A stretch of 64,000 nt of DNA from an uncultured Methanobrevibacter sp. Lineage in GTDB: Archaea; Methanobacteriota; Methanobacteria; Methanobacteriales; Methanobacteriaceae. Each line of letters begins with the position of its first letter. Position 1 is the stretch's first letter. The stretch is from assembly GCF_902770715.1 (NCBI RefSeq), contig NZ_CACXTS010000006.1, positions 1-64,000 of the forward strand, read 5' to 3'. Below the pieces are notes generated by a model, which was given only the letters and a program-made list of their open reading frames with translations, was not told the origin of the DNA and made no database searches. A program made the translations under genes and the position numbers. Positions 36,854-43,907 of this stretch are shown here, piece by piece.

Positions 36854-38338
36854 ATGTCATACTCAAAAAAAGTTCAAGAAGCAAGAATGTCTTTCACTTT
36901 TGATGATTTTCTTTTAACTCCAAATGCAAGTTACGTTGAGCCTAAAGACATTGATACTACAATTGAATTGGGCAAAGGAATTAAATTGAATATTCCAGTA
37001 TTAAGTGCAGCAATGGATACTGTAACTGAAGCGGACCTTGCAATCGCCATGGCACAACAAGGTGGTATTGGTGTACTTCACAGAAATCTCTCACTTGAAA
37101 GGCAAGTTGAAGAAGTTATAAAAGTAAAAAATGCTGAAGATTTAACAATTCGCGATGTAATAACAATTTCTCCTGATTCTACTGTTGGAGAAGCTGAATC
37201 TTTAATGCGCAATGAACTTATCAGCGGTTTGCCTGTTGTTGACGGTGATAAGATTATGGGTATCATCTCAAAAAGGGACATCAGGCCTGTTTTAAATTCA
37301 GAGCCATCCACAGCAATCAAAGAAATAATGACTTCCGATGTAGTCACTGTTGAGGAAGGGGTTTCCGCTGAAGATGCATTAAACGTCGCTTATGAAAATA
37401 AGGTTGAAAGACTCCCTGTTGTTAAGGACGGCAAATTGGTTGGAATCATAACCATTAAAGATATTTTAAACCAAACTCAATATCCGAATGCTGCCCGTGA
37501 TAAAAACGGAAACTTTTTGGTTGCAGCCGCATGCGGTCCATTCGATTTGGACAGGGCAATGGCACTTGACCAAGCGGGTGCGGACATCATTTCAATCGAC
37601 TGTGCTCATGCTCACAATATGAATGTAGTTAAATTCACCGAAACCATTAAGGACAACATCGATGCTGAATTGTGTGTAGGTAACATTGCAACTGCAGAAG
37701 CTGCTGAAGACTTGATTTCAATGGGTGTAGATGCACTTAAAGTTGGAATCGGTCCTGGTTCAATGTGTACCACCCGTATTGTAGCTGGTGTAGGTGTTCC
37801 TCAATTGACCGCCATTTCAGATGTTGCTGATGCAACTCGTGATTCAGGTGTCCCTGTTATTGCAGATGGCGGTATCAGATACTCCGGTGATGTTGCTAAA
37901 GCTATTGGTGCCGGTGCAGATGCAGTAATGCTTGGAAACTTACTTGCAGCTTCCCTTGAAGCTCCTGGTGATATTGTTGTTATGAACGGAAAACAATATA
38001 AGAAATACCGTGGAATGGGATCCATGGGTGCAATGACCAGTGAGTTTGACGGTGGAGCAGACAGATACTTCCAAGGTCAAAAAAGTAAAATGAACCACAC
38101 TAAATATGTCCCTGAAGGAATTGAAGGTGCTGTACCATACAGAGGTACAATTGAAGAAATTCTTTTCCAATTGGTTGGTGGATTAAAATCATCCATGGGA
38201 TACTGTGGTGCTGAAAATATTGCTGCAATGAAAGAAAAAGCAAAATTCGTTAGAATTACAAGCAGTGGAATTAAAGAATCCCACCCTCATGACTTGTTAA
38301 TTACTAATGAAAGTCCTAATTATCCAACTCTTGAATAA
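36854..38338 (+). CDS. guaB: IMP dehydrogenase
   Basis: It oxidises IMP to XMP with NAD+, the rate-limiting step of GMP synthesis. The start was set at ATG 36854 behind TTAGGTGTTATTT. The 494-residue protein has the TIM barrel interrupted by two CBS domains (about 97-205) and the catalytic loop GPGSMCTTR with Cys305. It also has the mobile flap RYFQG region and the MGSMGAM phosphate-binding motif. Full length. It probably shares a transcript with mfnB. Confidence 0.95.
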   Translation: MSYSKKVQEARMSFTFDDFLLTPNASYVEPKDIDTTIELGKGIKLNIPVLSAAMDTVTEADLAIAMAQQGGIGVLHRNLSLERQVEEVIKVKNAEDLTIRDVITISPDSTVGEAESLMRNELISGLPVVDGDKIMGIISKRDIRPVLNSEPSTAIKEIMTSDVVTVEEGVSAEDALNVAYENKVERLPVVKDGKLVGIITIKDILNQTQYPNAARDKNGNFLVAAACGPFDLDRAMALDQAGADIISIDCAHAHNMNVVKFTETIKDNIDAELCVGNIATAEAAEDLISMGVDALKVGIGPGSMCTTRIVAGVGVPQLTAISDVADATRDSGVPVIADGGIRYSGDVAKAIGAGADAVMLGNLLAASLEAPGDIVVMNGKQYKKYRGMGSMGAMTSEFDGGADRYFQGQKSKMNHTKYVPEGIEGAVPYRGTIEEILFQLVGGLKSSMGYCGAENIAAMKEKAKFVRITSSGIKESHPHDLLITNESPNYPTLE

Positions 38339-38469
38339 TTAGGAATTATCAATTTTTTTTGATGGGAAATATAATGGAGCATATAGATTTATAGGAAATT
38401 GGATTATTCTCATCAAAATTATTATATTTTATATTAAAACAAGTGTTTTTTCTTTAAAATACTTATTTT

Positions 38470-38599
38470 TACCAAACCTTTAAATATAAGTAAGTATAAT
38501 ATTATTACATTAGATAATTTTATGATTATTTTAGATAATCAATGTAAATTCAATAAATTTACATTTTATTAAATTTTATTATTAATGGAGAGAATTTAA
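38470..38599 (+). promoter_or_regulatory. Promoter and 5' leader of rpl37ae operon with hairpin
   Basis: ACCAAACCTTTAAATATAAG (around 38471-38490) looks like a BRE/TATA element. The leader holds a perfect 10-bp hairpin (38541-38550 with 38556-38565, loop CAATA) and then GGAGAG before the ATG at 38600. Confidence 0.5.
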
Positions 38600-38869
38600 A
38601 TGGCAAGAACTAAAAAAGTGGGTATTACAGGAAGGTTCGGTGCAAGATACGGAAGAAAAGCTAAAAGATCTGTAAAGATTATTGAAGAAAACATGAAAAA
38701 AGATCATGTTTGTCCTAAATGCGCTAGACCTTATGTTAAAAGACAAGCTGCTGGAATTTGGAAATGCAAAAAATGTGGTGCAGTATTTACTGGTGGGGCT
38801 TACGTTCCACAAACTCCTATGGCAAAATCTGCAGCACGTAGTATAAGAGACATTAAAGTGGAGGAATAG
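38600..38869 (+). CDS. rpl37ae: 50S ribosomal protein L37Ae
   Basis: The 89-residue protein starts [18 protein letters not shown] and has the zinc ribbon CPKC (about 38-41) and CKKC (about 56-59), as in archaeal/eukaryotic eL43. It heads a conserved archaeal translation and transcription cluster with rpoP, Brix, pcc1 and prefoldin beta. Confidence 0.96.
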   Translation: MARTKKVGITGRFGARYGRKAKRSVKIIEENMKKDHVCPKCARPYVKRQAAGIWKCKKCGAVFTGGAYVPQTPMAKSAARSIRDIKVEE

Positions 38870-38872
38870 GCC

Positions 38873-39004
38873 TTGTATAGGTGTCCACGTTGTGGAGCAG
38901 AAGTAGACCATAAGAGCTACATGGAAAATAAATGTCCTAAATGCAGATATAGGATTTTATTTAAAAATGTTCCAGAAACAACAAGAATTATAAAAGCAAG
39001 ATAA
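38873..39004 (+). CDS. rpoP: RNA polymerase subunit P (Rpo12)
   Basis: This 43-residue gene begins at TTG 38873, three bases after the L37Ae stop, with GAGGAATAGG as ribosome site inside the end of L37Ae. The product has CPRC and CPKC (YRCPRCGAEV, KCPKCRYRILFKN), the zinc ribbon of the small polymerase subunit that joins Rpo3/Rpo11 assembly. The C-terminal TTRIIKAR is typical. Length and position match other archaea. Confidence 0.93.
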   Translation: MYRCPRCGAEVDHKSYMENKCPKCRYRILFKNVPETTRIIKAR

Positions 39005-39046
39005 TTTCATCTGCTTTTACTAAATTTTTTACTATTTTTGATTTAA

Positions 39047-39532
39047 ATGTTAATCTCAACTTCTAGAAAACCTTCTCAAAAAACTAGAAAATTCTGTAAA
39101 AATTTAGCGCATGCAACTGGTTCTACCTCAGTAAATAGGGGTAAAATGAACATGCGTGAACTTTTGTTAAAGGCATTGGAAGTTGATGAATTTAATTTAG
39201 CTATTGTAAATGAGATTAAGGGTAATCCAAGTAGGATTTCATTTTATTCTAATAAAGGGGATTTATTGCTTACAATTCTCATTGGAGCATCTGAAGAAAA
39301 CGAAAAGATGAACATTGCTCCATCACAATTAAAAATAGTATCTGAAGTTGACAAACTCAATGTCTTAAAGGATATCTTAGACATGGATTTAGTGGAAAGC
39401 GCAGAGGAAAATTATATCTTGATTTCTAAAAGTGATGATTCAGTCGCTATGATAAATTTCATTAATAAATTTGGGGAAAAGCTCAAATTCCAAATTAATG
39501 TCAAAAAGCTTTTAGAGGTTTCAAATGATTGA
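39047..39532 (+). CDS. Brix-domain ribosome biogenesis protein
   Basis: The 161-residue protein begins MLISTSRKPSQKTRKFCKNLA, the Imp4/Brix signature start, and keeps the RGK(M/x)NMRELL segment. It is the single-domain archaeal form thought to act in large or small ribosomal subunit rRNA maturation. No ribosome site is seen before the ATG. Its end overlaps pcc1 by 8 bases. Confidence 0.88.
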   Translation: MLISTSRKPSQKTRKFCKNLAHATGSTSVNRGKMNMRELLLKALEVDEFNLAIVNEIKGNPSRISFYSNKGDLLLTILIGASEENEKMNIAPSQLKIVSEVDKLNVLKDILDMDLVESAEENYILISKSDDSVAMINFINKFGEKLKFQINVKKLLEVSND

Positions 39533-39791
39533 TGACAGCCTTCTTGAGCGAGTTAAAAGTAACATAGTCATTGAATTTGAAGATAATAGTCAAGCCAAGA
39601 TAATTTATGATTCCATACTTTTAGAATTCAACACTGCTCCTGATTTCAGATCATCCATGACAATCGATTTGGATGAATCTAATATTGTGATTAATATTGA
39701 TGCGGAAGATTCTACATCATTTAGAGCTTCTGTCAACTCAGCAATCAAGTGGATTAAACTGGCATTAGAAATAAATAACTTAACCAATTAA
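39525..39791 (+). CDS. pcc1: KEOPS complex subunit Pcc1
   Basis: The 88-residue protein has the Pcc1 pattern: an N-terminal strand (NIVIEFEDNSQAKIIYDSI), a middle strand and the C-terminal helix SFRASVNSAIKWIKLA. It is the dimerising, tRNA-binding subunit of KEOPS, which makes t6A37 on ANN-reading tRNAs. It overlaps the Brix gene by 8 bases and is followed by prefoldin beta, the usual archaeal order. Confidence 0.9.
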   Translation: MIDDSLLERVKSNIVIEFEDNSQAKIIYDSILLEFNTAPDFRSSMTIDLDESNIVINIDAEDSTSFRASVNSAIKWIKLALEINNLTN

Positions 39792-39825
39792 TGTTTATAT
39801 AATTATTAATTAAAAAGGTGATAAT

Positions 39826-40173
39826 ATGGAGATTCCTGAAAATATTCAACAACAATTAAATCAGTTTCAACAATTACAACAACAAGCTCAAGCTGTAAGC
39901 ATGCAAGTTCAAAATGTTGAAATTCAAATTCAAGAAACTGAAAAAGCTTTAGAAGAACTTAAAAAAACCGATAGCTCTACTGAAGTATTCAAACAAGCTG
40001 GTACTTTACTCATTAAAGTGGACTATGATGATGCTTTAGCTGACATGGCTGACAAATTGGAAACTCTTGAATTAAGAAAACAAACCATGTCCCGTCAAGA
40101 AGAAAGAGTAATGAAAAAACTTGAAGAAATGCAAGCTACTATCCAAGCTGCAATGCAAGGTATGGGCCAATAG
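39826..40173 (+). CDS. pfdB: Prefoldin subunit beta
   Basis: The 115-residue protein is two long Gln/Glu-rich coiled-coil helices around a short beta hairpin (IKVDYDDALADMADKLETL, about 64-85), the classical prefoldin beta form. With alpha subunits it makes the jellyfish-shaped holdase that hands proteins to the thermosome. AAAGGTGATAAT is the ribosome site. Confidence 0.93.
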   Translation: MEIPENIQQQLNQFQQLQQQAQAVSMQVQNVEIQIQETEKALEELKKTDSSTEVFKQAGTLLIKVDYDDALADMADKLETLELRKQTMSRQEERVMKKLEEMQATIQAAMQGMGQ

Positions 40174-40209
40174 GCTTAATACTTTATTTTTCTTTTTTTT
40201 AGGATTTTT

Positions 40210-40494
40210 ATGTCAAAATTAAAATTATTATCTCAAGATGATTTAGCTACTATTTCTGATGATTTTGGTGAAATTCTTGAAAGTGAAGTTTCAAAATGCA
40301 TTTCAATGAAAGAATTAGAAGATTTGGACTTGGACATTGTTCTTAATTACGAAAACGAACAATTGGATGTCGATGTCGATGTTGGCGTTTTATTTGATGA
40401 ACTTTCTGAAATTACTCAAGATCAAGTTATGAATGCTATTGATGCGGCTTATTTGAAGTTCGATTCCTATATCGATGAGAATTTCAGAGTTTAA
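40210..40494 (+). CDS. DUF3194 family protein
   Basis: The 94-residue acidic protein (LDLDIVLNYENEQLDVDVDV) resembles DUF3194, which regularly follows prefoldin beta in Methanobacteria and other euryarchaea. It is small and cytoplasmic, with two helices around beta strands. The function is unknown; a link to translation or chaperone work is suggested only by the neighbours. A TTTTAGGATTTTT site precedes the ATG. Confidence 0.8.
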   Translation: MSKLKLLSQDDLATISDDFGEILESEVSKCISMKELEDLDLDIVLNYENEQLDVDVDVGVLFDELSEITQDQVMNAIDAAYLKFDSYIDENFRV

Positions 40495-40514
40495 TTATTT
40501 TTTTTAAATTCGTA

Positions 40515-40580
40515 AGTATTACTTTTTTTAATTTTTATAATATTAATGTAATACTTTTTTATAAAAAAGTATTTATATAA
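40515..40580 (+). promoter_or_regulatory. Candidate promoter-operator with 24-bp palindrome
   Basis: An AGTATTACT box (40515-40523) and a GTAATACT box (40548-40555) have centres 32 bases apart. A perfect 24-bp palindrome (40550-40573) runs into a TTTATATAA TATA box at 40572-40580. The box layout echoes the repeats upstream of the metal ATPase. Confidence 0.5.
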
Positions 40581-40600
40581 TAAAAACAAATTATTATTTA

Positions 40601-40695
40601 GAGTTTGAAGTAACCTAATAGCTTAGCAATATTAAGACAACACGTAATACTATCTTTCAAATTTCCCTCTTTTTCTACTTCAAACTTTATTTTTA
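40601..40695 (+). ncRNA. Candidate small RNA A, closed by an 11-bp stem
   Basis: About 21 bases after the TATA box the sequence begins an 11-bp closing stem, AGTTTGAAGTA at 40602-40612 paired with TACTTCAAACT at 40676-40686, followed by a T-rich tract (40687-40700). The enclosed 63 bases include a pyrimidine-rich TTTCCCTCTTTTTCT. TATA spacing, the closing stem and the T-rich end fit one short transcript. No known family was recognised. Confidence 0.45.
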
Positions 40696-40897
40696 TTTAT
40701 TTATTCAATTTAACTTTATCAAGCAAATTTTATTAAAAATAATGGCATTTCAAGTCTTTAAAATTTGGTGTTTTATAATTTTTATAATTTTATTCATTTA
40801 TGTTAAAAAATATTGAATTAATTTTAAATTATGTTTAAATTTTTTATATATTTTTAAAAATTATAAATTCAAGTTTACTTTAATTTTTCTAAATTAT

Positions 40898-40922
40898 AGT
40901 AACATTTAAATACTATGTTACT
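40898..40922 (+). promoter_or_regulatory. TATA box framed by inverted repeat, candidate operator
   Basis: AGTAACAT (40898-40905) and ATGTTACT (40915-40922) form an 8-bp inverted repeat around TTTAAATA, a TATA-like element. A 16-bp palindrome TTACTTAATTAAGTAA (40918-40933) follows. Confidence 0.45.
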
Positions 40923-40929
40923 TAATTAA

Positions 40930-41047
40930 GTAATAGAGGTCCATAACATGATATCATGTTATTTACCATAAATTGATCATTATTTTTATATTCTCGAGAT
41001 GAGGCTAAAAAACATTTAGCTCATCTCACCTCCTATACGTTTTTTTA
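40930..41047 (+). ncRNA. Candidate small RNA B with 16S-tail-like sequence and terminator hairpin
   Basis: It contains GAGGT (40936-40940) and the 18-bp palindrome TAACATGATATCATGTTA (40943-40960). A 13-bp hairpin with one bulged G follows (40996-41009 with 41015-41027), then TCACCTCCT (41026-41034) and a T-run (41040-41046). TCACCTCCT equals the 3' end of archaeal 16S rRNA, so the RNA could pair with AGGAGGTGA ribosome sites. The start is predicted from the TATA element 25 bases upstream. Confidence 0.45.
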
Positions 41048-41082
41048 AAATTATTAAATACTTGTTTTATCTAACTATTATT

Positions 41083-41772
41083 ATGATTAAGAAAATTCCA
41101 GTTATAGATTTAAAACAACACCGGGCCGTAAGTGGAAAATCAGGAATGAGGGACACATACCAACCGTTAAGGACAGTTTTCGCCACATCTTCCAATCCCG
41201 TTGAAATAGCTCAGGGATTAAAATTAAACGGTGCGGATGAAATGTATATTGCTGATTTGGATTTGATTGAATCAGTAGGCCACAACATCAATGATGTTAA
41301 AATGGCAAATACAGTTTTGCCTGTTATGTTTGATGGTGGCGTTAAAAATTGTGAAGGCTTTGAATTCTTCCTGGACTATGCATTTAAAATAATCATTCCA
41401 ACCGAAACTCTTGAAAGCATTGAGGAAATGGAAAAGATATTCGATAAATATCCTAAGGAAAGAATTGTTGTCAGTGTCGATGTTAAAAACAATGAATTGT
41501 TGTCCAAGAATTTTGATATGAGCTTATCCGAATTTAAAGATGTCTTAAAAAGATTAGACCCTAATGAAATTATTCTTCTGGACATTACTGGTGTCGGCAC
41601 TGAAAAGGGATACAATAAAATGCTGCTTGAAGAGTTTGAAGAGTTGAAGGAAAAATTAATCATTGCCGGTGGTTTAAATAAAGACTCTTTAGGTGAGTTA
41701 GAGTCATTGGGTATAAAAAAAGTGTTGATAGGAACTAGCCTGCATTCAGGCGAAGTAAAACTTCTAGACTAG
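41083..41772 (+). CDS. HisA/HisF-like TIM-barrel protein (COG1411 type)
   Basis: The start was set at ATG 41083. A TTATTAAATA TATA-like element ends about 23 bases upstream and there is no ribosome site, so the mRNA may be leaderless. The 229-residue protein is related to ProFAR isomerase: IPVIDLKQHRAVSG, DEMYIADLDLIESVG, VMFDGGVKN, IIAGGLNKDSLGEL and IGTSLHSGEV (phosphate-binding ends). It lacks the full HisA pattern and belongs with the methanogen HisA-like proteins often linked to C1-carrier biosynthesis. The exact reaction is not known to me. It overlaps a small minus-strand gene by 9 bases at its 3' end. Confidence 0.8.
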   Translation: MIKKIPVIDLKQHRAVSGKSGMRDTYQPLRTVFATSSNPVEIAQGLKLNGADEMYIADLDLIESVGHNINDVKMANTVLPVMFDGGVKNCEGFEFFLDYAFKIIIPTETLESIEEMEKIFDKYPKERIVVSVDVKNNELLSKNFDMSLSEFKDVLKRLDPNEIILLDITGVGTEKGYNKMLLEEFEELKEKLIIAGGLNKDSLGELESLGIKKVLIGTSLHSGEVKLLD

Positions 41773-41943
41773 AACACTCAAAATCAAATAAGGGAATACG
41801 CAAGCTATTATAAATAAAGCAATACCTAATCCTAGTTTATTTCTATCATTTTCTAATGATCCAGATATAATAAATACAAATCCGAAGAATCCACAGATTA
41901 CTGGAAGAATATGTGAAAATATTGTTGTTCCAACTATCGCCAT
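41764..41943 (-). CDS. 59-residue two-helix membrane protein
   Basis: On the minus strand a frame begins ATG at 41943 after GTGATTTAAA, the usual ribosome site form here. The product starts MAIVGTTIFSHILPVICGFF. It has two hydrophobic helices (about 3-28 and 38-59) joined by a charged turn with GSLENDRNKLGLG. It ends inside the last codons of the HisA-like gene (convergent overlap of 9 bases). A ribosome site and the two-helix hairpin with a charged turn support a real gene. No family was recognised. Confidence 0.65.
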   Translation of the reverse strand: MAIVGTTIFSHILPVICGFFGFVFIISGSLENDRNKLGLGIALFIIACVFPYLILSVLV

Positions 41944-42064
41944 TTTAAATCACTACTATAATTTACATTTTTTAATTATTTAAATATAACTTAATTATAC
42001 TTTAAGATTTGTAGTTCAAAGGTTAAATAACTTTTTTATCTTTAAAATTTCAAATATTAAGACT

Positions 42065-42913
42065 ATGAGAATTGATGTACATCACCATCACAAGAAAGCC
42101 GGTGAAAATTTAGCATTTGTTTTTTTCATGAATCTTGCTTTCAACATAATCGTCATTGCAGGCGGCCTTGCAACCAATAGTATGGCCATACTTGCCGATT
42201 GTATTCATGACCTGTCAGACACCATTTCAATAGCCTTTGCCTGGTTTTTGGAACGCATTGCCCAAAGGGACTCAACAGACAACTATTCTTATGGCTATCA
42301 GAGATTTTCAATCCTTGGAGCGGTCATAATATCTATTTTTGTAATTATAATGGCATTGATAATCCTCCAGGAAGCTATTCCAAGACTATTTGCTCCTGAA
42401 AGTGTTGATGCTGATGGGATGTTGATGGTTGCGATTGTCGGAATTGTTTTTAAGATGATTTCTGTTCACCGATTATATGGTGGGGAAACATTCAATGAAA
42501 AGGCCATATTGTTTCATCAGTTGGGTGATGTATTTGAATGGGTAGCTATTCTGATTTTGAGTGTTGTATTGATGGTTTGGGATGGTGCTCCATATCTGGA
42601 CCCATTTGTTTCAATAGGAATTGCATTATGGTTAATAGTTAATCTTGGAAGAAATCTGTACAAGTCCGTTGAAGTCTTGCTGCAAAAGACACCTAACCAT
42701 TTTGATGTTGAGGAATTTAAGGGCAATGTTTTAAAAATTGAAGGTGTTGAGGGAATAGGCGATTTTCATGTTTGGTCTTTGGACGGAATCGATTCTGTTT
42801 TAACACTGAAAGTTGTTGTTGGCGACAGTGCAAATCAGGACCCTATTAAAAAAGAGATTTATAGTATTGCATCTAAATATCACATTGTAGATATTACTAT
42901 AGAATTTGACTGA
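42065..42913 (+). CDS. Cation diffusion facilitator family transporter
   Basis: The 282-residue protein has six membrane helices. Metal-binding pairs sit in helix 2 (ADCIHDLSD: His and Asp) and helix 5 (HQLGDVFEW: His and Asp). A cytoplasmic CDF domain lies at about 200-282 (VEGVEGIGDFHVWSLDG). The N-terminus starts with a HHHH run at residues 6-9, an added possible metal site. It exports divalent ions such as Zn, Co, Ni, Cd or Fe in exchange for protons; the H/D sites suit Zn or Cd. No ribosome site is clear before the ATG. Confidence 0.9.
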   Translation: MRIDVHHHHKKAGENLAFVFFMNLAFNIIVIAGGLATNSMAILADCIHDLSDTISIAFAWFLERIAQRDSTDNYSYGYQRFSILGAVIISIFVIIMALIILQEAIPRLFAPESVDADGMLMVAIVGIVFKMISVHRLYGGETFNEKAILFHQLGDVFEWVAILILSVVLMVWDGAPYLDPFVSIGIALWLIVNLGRNLYKSVEVLLQKTPNHFDVEEFKGNVLKIEGVEGIGDFHVWSLDGIDSVLTLKVVVGDSANQDPIKKEIYSIASKYHIVDITIEFD

Positions 42914-42925
42914 ATGGAGAATTTT

Positions 42926-43744
42926 ATGACGCTGGTTGTTATTGGGCCTGTAACGGAAGATCTAATCATAATTGGAGAAGAGAAATCTCGTAAAGTTGGC
43001 GGAGCCACTTACTTTCAAAGCTTTGTTTTTGAAGAGTTTTACAAGGATTATCTGGCAGTTGTGAATTGCAGCGATGAAAGTTTGATTAGGGATTTTCCTT
43101 CAAAAGATAAGGTTAAAGTAGTATTAAAAGACGATACTCATTTTTTCATTAACAGATATCCTTTTGAGGATAATTTGGATATCCGTGAACAGATAAGCAA
43201 TTTTGCAGATATTCCAATATTGAAATCTGATCTGGAAGATATTTTGCCCGATGAGATAGATGCCTTTGTAATTAATCCCCTCAATAGGCATGATTTTCCA
43301 CTAGAAACAATAGACTATTTGAAAAGTTTCAATGTTCCGATTTTCATGTCAGTTCAAGGATTTTTAAGGATGCCTCTTGATGAAGTAAATGAAAATTACA
43401 CTATAAAATTAGAGGACTTTGATGAATTTTGTGATATTTTAGAAGGTGTTACCTCAATATTTTTAGATGAGGGCGAATTGAACATCATAGGTTTGGACTT
43501 TGATGTAGATGAGATAGTCGTAACTGATGGAAGTAGGGGATCAAGAATAATTGGTGATGGGGAAATAAAAATCGATGCCGTGAAATGTGAAGATGTTGTG
43601 GATACGACTGGCTGCGGAGACACTTATATGGCAGCATATATTACACAAAAAATATTGCTTAAAAATAGTAAAATTGCAGGTGACTTTGCATCAAGTATTG
43701 CTAGTCGCAAAATTGAAAATTCTGGACCCTATAATTCAAATTGA
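42926..43744 (+). CDS. PfkB-family sugar or nucleoside kinase
   Basis: The start was set at ATG 42926 behind TGGAGAATTTT; ATG 42914 directly follows the CDF stop and has no site. The 272-residue protein has an N-terminal GPVTEDLIIIGEEKSRKVGGAT and the PfkB signature DTTGCGDTYMAAYI near residue 230, with the catalytic Asp in GCGD. The mid-region is diverged, with many acidic residues, so the substrate (sugar, nucleoside or other) cannot be named. It likely shares a transcript with the CDF gene, but a functional link is not evident. Confidence 0.82.
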   Translation: MTLVVIGPVTEDLIIIGEEKSRKVGGATYFQSFVFEEFYKDYLAVVNCSDESLIRDFPSKDKVKVVLKDDTHFFINRYPFEDNLDIREQISNFADIPILKSDLEDILPDEIDAFVINPLNRHDFPLETIDYLKSFNVPIFMSVQGFLRMPLDEVNENYTIKLEDFDEFCDILEGVTSIFLDEGELNIIGLDFDVDEIVVTDGSRGSRIIGDGEIKIDAVKCEDVVDTTGCGDTYMAAYITQKILLKNSKIAGDFASSIASRKIENSGPYNSN

Positions 43745-43907
43745 CATATCAAATTTTTATTTTATTTTATTTGCCTTTTAAATTGTTTTCATTTTTAATT
43801 TTAGATAGTTTTTAATTAAATTTTCCTTATTTAGAAAACTTTATTAATTAATATAATTATAATTAAATATGTATTTCTGAATTTTTTAAACACTACAAAG
43901 GGTCATC

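Larger units (their letters stand above)
40495..41082. other. 588-base gene-free region with two candidate small RNAs
   Basis: No convincing frame was seen on either strand. It contains two separate promoter-plus-structure blocks (entries at 40515-40690 and 40898-41046) separated by about 200 bases of very AT-rich sequence (40691-40897) in which nothing else was found. Its last bases hold the promoter of the HisA-like gene. Confidence 0.7.

Noticed and set aside
40948-40971. Seven-codon frame (MISCYLP) after GAGGT, considered as a leader peptide
   Set aside because: The frame is too short to support, the ATG lies in a perfect palindrome, and there is no run of regulatory codons; a structural RNA explains the region better.
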